Shown: in pieces, positions 6,411 to 9,706 of the stretch
Layout of the letters: every line of letters begins with the position of its first letter
Numbering within the stretch: position 1 is the first letter of the stretch
Assembly (NCBI GenBank): GCA_002306975.1
Contig: DBTI01000298.1
Span: forward strand, 1 to 9,706
Length of the DNA stretch: 9,706 nucleotides
From: Ruminococcaceae bacterium UBA1320
GTDB taxonomy: Bacteria; Bacillota; Clostridia; Oscillospirales; Ethanoligenentaceae
Direction of reading: 5' to 3'
The notes under the pieces: generated by a model
What the model was told of the DNA's origin: nothing
Databases searched by the model: none
What the model saw: only the letters and a program-made list of their open reading frames with translations
Program-made: the position numbers and the translations under genes

Positions 6411-6446
6411 AAAAAACCGTTTCCCGAACGCAATTTCGGAAAACGG
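6411..6446 (-). terminator. Rho-independent terminator of the 64-residue gene
   Basis: On the minus strand a 12-bp stem (6435-6446 with 6417-6428, one G-U pair) with a six-base loop is followed by six T residues (6411-6416), 20 bases after the stop of the gene at 6466. The remaining 6234-6410 stretch downstream of the plus-strand cluster holds no supported gene; a weak CCAGCC/GGCTGG pairing (about 6240-6288) is the only hairpin seen there for the plus-strand transcript. Confidence 0.85.
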
Positions 6447-6465
6447 CAAATTATCTTGTTTTATT

Positions 6466-6660
6466 CTATTGATCAATCTTACCCTTATCGTTAAAAAGGC
6501 CTGTCAGCTCCTGCGTTATCTCCATTGAATATTTCCCATCCTCATATATCTCAAAGACGCGCATTCCCGCCTTTGCCGCCATCCGAACCTCCGGCTCAGA
6601 AAACATACCGGTTTTCTGTTTGTTTCCGCTTTTATCTGTTACGGTATATTTTTTCTTCAA
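6466..6660 (-). CDS. Small soluble hypothetical protein
   Basis: A 64-residue protein with high charge and no hydrophobic segment. It reads as a compact domain: a strand-like start (KKKYTVTDKSGNKQKTG), then SEPEVRMAAKAGMRVFEIYEDGK, which looks like a helix followed by a strand, and a charged tail. I chose TTG 6658-6660 because GGGGAG lies eight bases upstream; the in-frame GTG at 6667-6669, three codons earlier, is only about one base from that site. A clear terminator follows, supporting a real monocistronic gene. No family is recognised and neither neighbour suggests a role. An element resembling that at 831-901 lies just upstream and may supply the promoter (GATTACTATAGAT, 6721-6733 on minus). 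Confidence 0.65.
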   Translation of the reverse strand: MKKKYTVTDKSGNKQKTGMFSEPEVRMAAKAGMRVFEIYEDGKYSMEITQELTGLFNDKGKIDQ

Positions 6661-6720
6661 GACACACACTCCCCGTCCTCAGCGCAATGTATTATTATTC
6701 CGGCTTCTTATTTATGTATA

Positions 6721-6793
6721 ATCTATAGTAATCTAATTTTAAAAAAGGAAAATTAGGGTTTGTCTCTCCCCGCCGGAGGCGGGGAGAGACAAA
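6721..6793. repeat. Repeat element copy B with a perfect 16-bp GC-rich hairpin
   Basis: The element starts ATCTATAGTAATC (6721-6733), differing at one base from 831-843. It contains an AT-rich inverted repeat, CTAATTTT (6733-6740) with AAAATTAG (6749-6756), and ends in a perfect 16-bp stem (6759-6774 with 6778-6793; core CTCTCCCCGCC) with only three loop bases. A-rich sequence follows on plus and the equivalent T-run precedes the stem on minus, so it is not a normal terminator on either strand. Its GC content contrasts sharply with its surroundings. Confidence 0.55.
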
Positions 6794-7069
6794 AAAATAA
6801 CTTCTTCCCTTTTCAAAGACTGCTATAATTTATTATGCGTAATAAGCCTTTTAATAATCAATTCTTCAAGAGCAGGTGGCATAAATGTGTAACTTATTTT
6901 AATATTTATTATATAGAGTCCAAAAAAATAATTCATACACAGTTTATCTATAGTGGTTCTTTAAACAATCGGAAATATATTCCTTGTCGAATTTCTAAAG
7001 CCAAGAGAATTTTGTAATTTTATCTAGCATACACTTTAACATTATATGCGATGAAATGATTATCAGTTA

Positions 7070-7122
7070 TAAAAAGCGAAAATCGGGAAGCTTATTGCAT
7101 TTCCGCAATTTGCTCCCCGATT
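7070..7122 (-). terminator. Terminator of the chemotaxis receptor gene
   Basis: On the minus strand a long stem begins AATCGGGGAGC (7122-7112) and closes with GCTTCCCGATT (7091-7081), with an inner TTGC/GCAA pairing, and is followed by TTCGCTTTTTAT. It lies about 30 bases after the receptor's stop codon. Confidence 0.8.
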
Positions 7123-7154
7123 GTATTTATATAATATTTAAAATCGTTTTTAAC

Positions 7155-9706
7155 TTATTCGGCTGGGTTGTCTGTCTTTAACGTAAAGCGGCCTACCAGC
7201 TTCTTCATGCTTTCAGCCTGGCTGAACAGTTCTTCACTTGCCGCCGCGCTTTGCTCTGCTGTAGCGGAGTTTGTCTGAACGATCTTAGACACCTGATCTA
7301 TACCCTTGTTTATCTGCATAATGCCCGTTGCCTGTTCGTCAGACGATGCGGTAATCTTATCGATGATCTCAGCCGTGTTGACAACCCCGTTGCCAATCAT
7401 TTTCAAAGCGTTTGAGGTATCGCGGGCGATCTCTGTGCCCTCCGTCGCCTTGCCAATTGATATATCAATCATCTGCGTTGTGTCTTTTGCGGCGTTTGCG
7501 CTGCGTGCCGCCAGGTTTCTTACTTCCTCGGCAACAACCGCGAAGCCTTTGCCGTATGTGCCCGCTCTTGCGGCTTCAATAGCGGCGTTGAGGGCAAGAA
7601 TGTTTGTTTGGAATGCAATATCGTTGATGACTCTGATGATTTTTGAAATGCTTGACGCGGCTTCGCTTATCTCGGTCATGGAGCCGAGCATCTGCCCCAT
7701 TTTAGCCTCACCGCTGGCGGCGTTGTCTTTGAGAGAATTTGCAATATTATCCGCGTTAGCCGCGTGCATCGCGTTTTCTTTTGTTTTTTCGGCAATATCC
7801 GAGATGGATGCTGTCAGCTGCTCAATCGAAGCCGCCTGCTCCGAAGCGCCGGAAGAAAGAGACTGGCTGCCTTCCGCAACCTGCTTTGAGCCGCTGGTGA
7901 TGCCGTCGGAAGCTATTATAATTTCACCGATAACCTCGTTAAAAGCGGTGATGATATTGTTGATCGAATCTTTGATTTTAACAAAGTCACCTTTGAAATC
8001 CGAATTGATCTCAACATCAAGGTTGCCCTCCGCCATCTGCGAAAGCACTTTCGAAATCTCGTTTATGTAGACAGACCAGGCTGTTGCCATGCCGTTTATT
8101 GATTCCTTGATTGCCGCAAGGTCGCCCTTGTATTCACCCGTTACCTGTGTGCTGAGATTGCCTTTTGAAAGATCCGAAAGCACAACTACAGCTTCACTCA
8201 CGGGCTTGGCTACAGCCTCAAATGTGTTGTTAACGCCCTCGATAATTTTTTTAAAATCACCCTGGTGCCTTTCGGAATCTGCTCTCACCGACAGATCCCC
8301 GCGCGTCGAGGCTTCAGAGAGCATGTTCGCATCTTCGACAAGCAGGTTTACAGCGTCTATGCAGGTGTTAATGCTTGTCCTGAAGTCTTCATATTCGCCG
8401 TTTTGCTCCTCTGCCTGTTTTTCCGGAATTTCTCCGCGGCTGATGCGTCCGACATAATCTTTTGCAAGTCTCAGTGGATTGATAACAGAATCAAGCGCAT
8501 TGTTAACGCCATCGATTACTTTGCCGAAATCACCGTTGTGACGCCCCGCATCCGCTCTTACAGACAAATCGCCTGCCACTGCGGCTTTGGAAAGCATATT
8601 GGCGTCTTCAATCAGCGAATTTACCGATATGATACAAGTGTTGAGGCTTTCTTTTATCCTGTTAAATTCACCCTTATACTCGTCCGTTATAATCTCAGGA
8701 ATGTTACCGCGGCTTATGTCGTCAATATAATCCGACGCCGTGTTGAGTGGAATAGTAATCGCGTCAAGCGTATTGTTAACGCCTTCGATGACCTTTCCAA
8801 AATCACCGTTGTGGCGGGAAACATCGGCTCTTACCGAGAGGTTGCCCTTAACAGCCTCGCCCGAAAGCATCTCGGCGTCTTCAATCAGCGCGTTTACTGA
8901 ATTGATGCAGGTGTTAAGGTTGACCTTTATCTTATTAAAATCGCCTTTGAAATCGTCTGTAATCAACTCGGGAATATCGCCGCGGCTTATCTCGTCAATA
9001 TAATCCGCCGCTGTATTAAACGGAACAGTTATTGTATCAAGCAGCTTATTTACATCTTCAATAATGTTTTTATAAGCACCCTGCTGTCTGCTTGAATCAG
9101 CCCGCAAAGAAAGATTACCGTCCATCGCGCTGTCTATCAGCATGCTGATGTCCTCACGCAGAAACCTTAGCGAAGCTACAATCTTTTCAAATGAATTGGC
9201 AAGGGTAGTTATTTCGTCCCCATTGCCCTTATCAATCTCAATATCAAGATTTCCCTGTGCTATCGCATCCGCGGATTTAACAAGCTTGTTTATGGGATTG
9301 CTGATAAGTTTAGCATTCATTCTTCCGGCAAGGGCAGATATGATAATTGAAGCAAGCGTAATCATACCCAGTGTAATCAGCGAAGTTATAAAATTCCGCT
9401 GATTTTGTTCATTTGACTGTTTGGACTGCTGTATCTTTGTTTCAAACAGACCTTTAACCAGCCCATCAAAATGAGTCGACGTTTTAGCCAAATCACCGTC
9501 TATGATTTTAGCTGCCGCTGCAGTGTCTCCGATTGCGTACTGCGATAATATTTGTGTGATTTCAATCATATAATCGCAAATATCCAGAGTCATTTGCTTA
9601 ACTGTTTCCTTTTCCTTGGGGTCTGTTATCGTTTTGCTGTATTGTGAAAGTTCCTTATTAAGTTGATCCGATAAATCCATAATGGCGGAGTGGCTGCTAT
9701 ACACAC
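7155..9706 (-). CDS. Methyl-accepting chemotaxis protein with tandem HAMP array (N terminus cut by window edge)
   Basis: The frame is open to the right edge. About 850 residues are visible; residue numbers here count the codon at 9702-9704 as 1, which is probably internal. Order: the end of a helical periplasm-type sensor domain (1-104), a transmembrane helix (105-127), a canonical HAMP beginning near SNPINKL (135-141), nine further HAMP-like units to about 590, then the coiled-coil signalling domain with the conserved tip (INDIAFQTNILALNAAIEAA, 693-712, then KGFAVVAEEVRNLA, 719-732) that binds CheA and CheW. Methylation helices flank the tip. The first membrane helix and part of the sensor must lie beyond the window. 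Receptors of this class convert ligand binding into control of CheA kinase; the ligand is unknown. Base composition is richer in GC than the 2-6 kb cluster. Confidence 0.93.
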   Translation of the reverse strand, partial: VYSSHSAIMDLSDQLNKELSQYSKTITDPKEKETVKQMTLDICDYMIEITQILSQYAIGDTAAAAKIIDGDLAKTSTHFDGLVKGLFETKIQQSKQSNEQNQRNFITSLITLGMITLASIIISALAGRMNAKLISNPINKLVKSADAIAQGNLDIEIDKGNGDEITTLANSFEKIVASLRFLREDISMLIDSAMDGNLSLRADSSRQQGAYKNIIEDVNKLLDTITVPFNTAADYIDEISRGDIPELITDDFKGDFNKIKVNLNTCINSVNALIEDAEMLSGEAVKGNLSVRADVSRHNGDFGKVIEGVNNTLDAITIPLNTASDYIDDISRGNIPEIITDEYKGEFNRIKESLNTCIISVNSLIEDANMLSKAAVAGDLSVRADAGRHNGDFGKVIDGVNNALDSVINPLRLAKDYVGRISRGEIPEKQAEEQNGEYEDFRTSINTCIDAVNLLVEDANMLSEASTRGDLSVRADSERHQGDFKKIIEGVNNTFEAVAKPVSEAVVVLSDLSKGNLSTQVTGEYKGDLAAIKESINGMATAWSVYINEISKVLSQMAEGNLDVEINSDFKGDFVKIKDSINNIITAFNEVIGEIIIASDGITSGSKQVAEGSQSLSSGASEQAASIEQLTASISDIAEKTKENAMHAANADNIANSLKDNAASGEAKMGQMLGSMTEISEAASSISKIIRVINDIAFQTNILALNAAIEAARAGTYGKGFAVVAEEVRNLAARSANAAKDTTQMIDISIGKATEGTEIARDTSNALKMIGNGVVNTAEIIDKITASSDEQATGIMQINKGIDQVSKIVQTNSATAEQSAAASEELFSQAESMKKLVGRFTLKTDNPAE
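8028..9119 (-). repeat. Four tandem 273-bp coding repeats (91-residue double-HAMP units)
   Basis: The motif GNLS/GDLS-x-RAD-x-x-R-H recurs at receptor residues 196, 287, 378 and 469, exactly 91 residues apart, so the DNA units are about 9119-8847, 8846-8574, 8573-8301 and 8300-8028. Within each unit a second landmark (GDIPE, GNIPE, GEIPE, then GNLST) follows at 46 residues. Shared phrases such as SRHNGDF, ISRG, NTCI and EDA-x-MLS recur in the first three units; the fourth is more diverged in its second half. The repeats are in frame and coding. Confidence 0.9.

Larger units (their letters stand above)
6670..7154. other. Intergenic stretch with repeat element and terminator, no supported gene
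   Basis: Between the 64-residue gene and the chemotaxis gene I find only a repeat element (6721-6793), an extended -10-like TGCTATAAT on plus (6821-6829) with no good -35 and no obvious transcript, a second ATCTATAGT (6946-6954) lacking the hairpin, and the chemotaxis terminator (7070-7122). A 60-codon plus-strand reading frame from 6835 has no ribosome binding site and atypical composition, and is not called. Confidence 0.55.

Noticed and set aside
6759..6793. Perfect hairpin as a rho-independent terminator
   Set aside because: Neither strand has a T-run after the stem.
6835..7017. Plus-strand 60-codon reading frame behind a TGCTATAAT box
   Set aside because: No ribosome binding site, no recognisable features and composition typical of AT-rich noncoding DNA.
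7306..8070. Long plus-strand reading frame (254 codons) and others at 8089-8457, 8265-8900, 8740-9003 and 9142-9402
   Set aside because: They lie opposite the chemotaxis gene, whose motifs prove the minus-strand frame; they reflect its repetitive codons.
8028..9119. Regular repeats as a CRISPR or satellite array
   Set aside because: The period is 273 bp, in frame, and encodes HAMP units.

Overview
The window looks like chromosomal DNA of a low-GC Gram-positive bacterium, probably an anaerobic clostridium (Clostridia, perhaps Oscillospiraceae-like). This is inferred from the AT-rich intergenic DNA, strong GGAGG-type ribosome binding sites, frequent GTG/TTG starts, sigma-A-like promoters, rho-independent terminators and the gene content. 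No rRNA, tRNA, CRISPR array or transposase was seen.

Layout. The left part is on the minus strand: a MarR-family regulator running off the left edge (1-449), a 67-residue two-helix membrane protein (592-795) and an exported M14 zinc carboxypeptidase (941-1819). A divergent intergenic region (1820-2071) leads into a plus-strand cluster: a small secreted protein (2072-2479), a perfect 12-bp hairpin, three multi-pass membrane proteins (2545-3372, 3369-4070, 4063-4842), an ABC ATPase (4843-5493) interrupted by an in-frame TAA just before its H-loop, and a membrane-anchored extracytoplasmic protein (5490-6233). The right part returns to the minus strand: a 64-residue hypothetical protein (6466-6660), a gene-poor stretch, and a large methyl-accepting chemotaxis protein (7155 to the right edge, N terminus missing).

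The plus-strand cluster is the most interesting part. Junctions overlap or abut (GTGA overlap, 8-bp overlap, zero gap, GTGA overlap), so the five downstream genes are one translationally coupled unit. The three membrane proteins share an Arg-rich loop motif between predicted helices 2 and 3, which suggests diverged paralogous permeases served by one ATPase. With a secreted, two-cysteine, probably beta-rich small protein at the head, the layout resembles bacteriocin/immunity or peptide-export ABC clusters, but I recognise no named family. The ATPase needs its H-loop, so the stop codon either inactivates the system, is an assembly error, or is read through.

Two other points stand out. The chemotaxis protein carries about ten tandem HAMP units whose Gly-Asn/Asp-Leu/Ile-type landmarks alternate at exactly 45 and 46 residues. 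Two AT-rich/GC-hairpin elements (831-901 and 6721-6793) share a 13-nt end containing an extended -10-like sequence, and each lies upstream of a small minus-strand gene, suggesting a dispersed promoter-bearing repeat.
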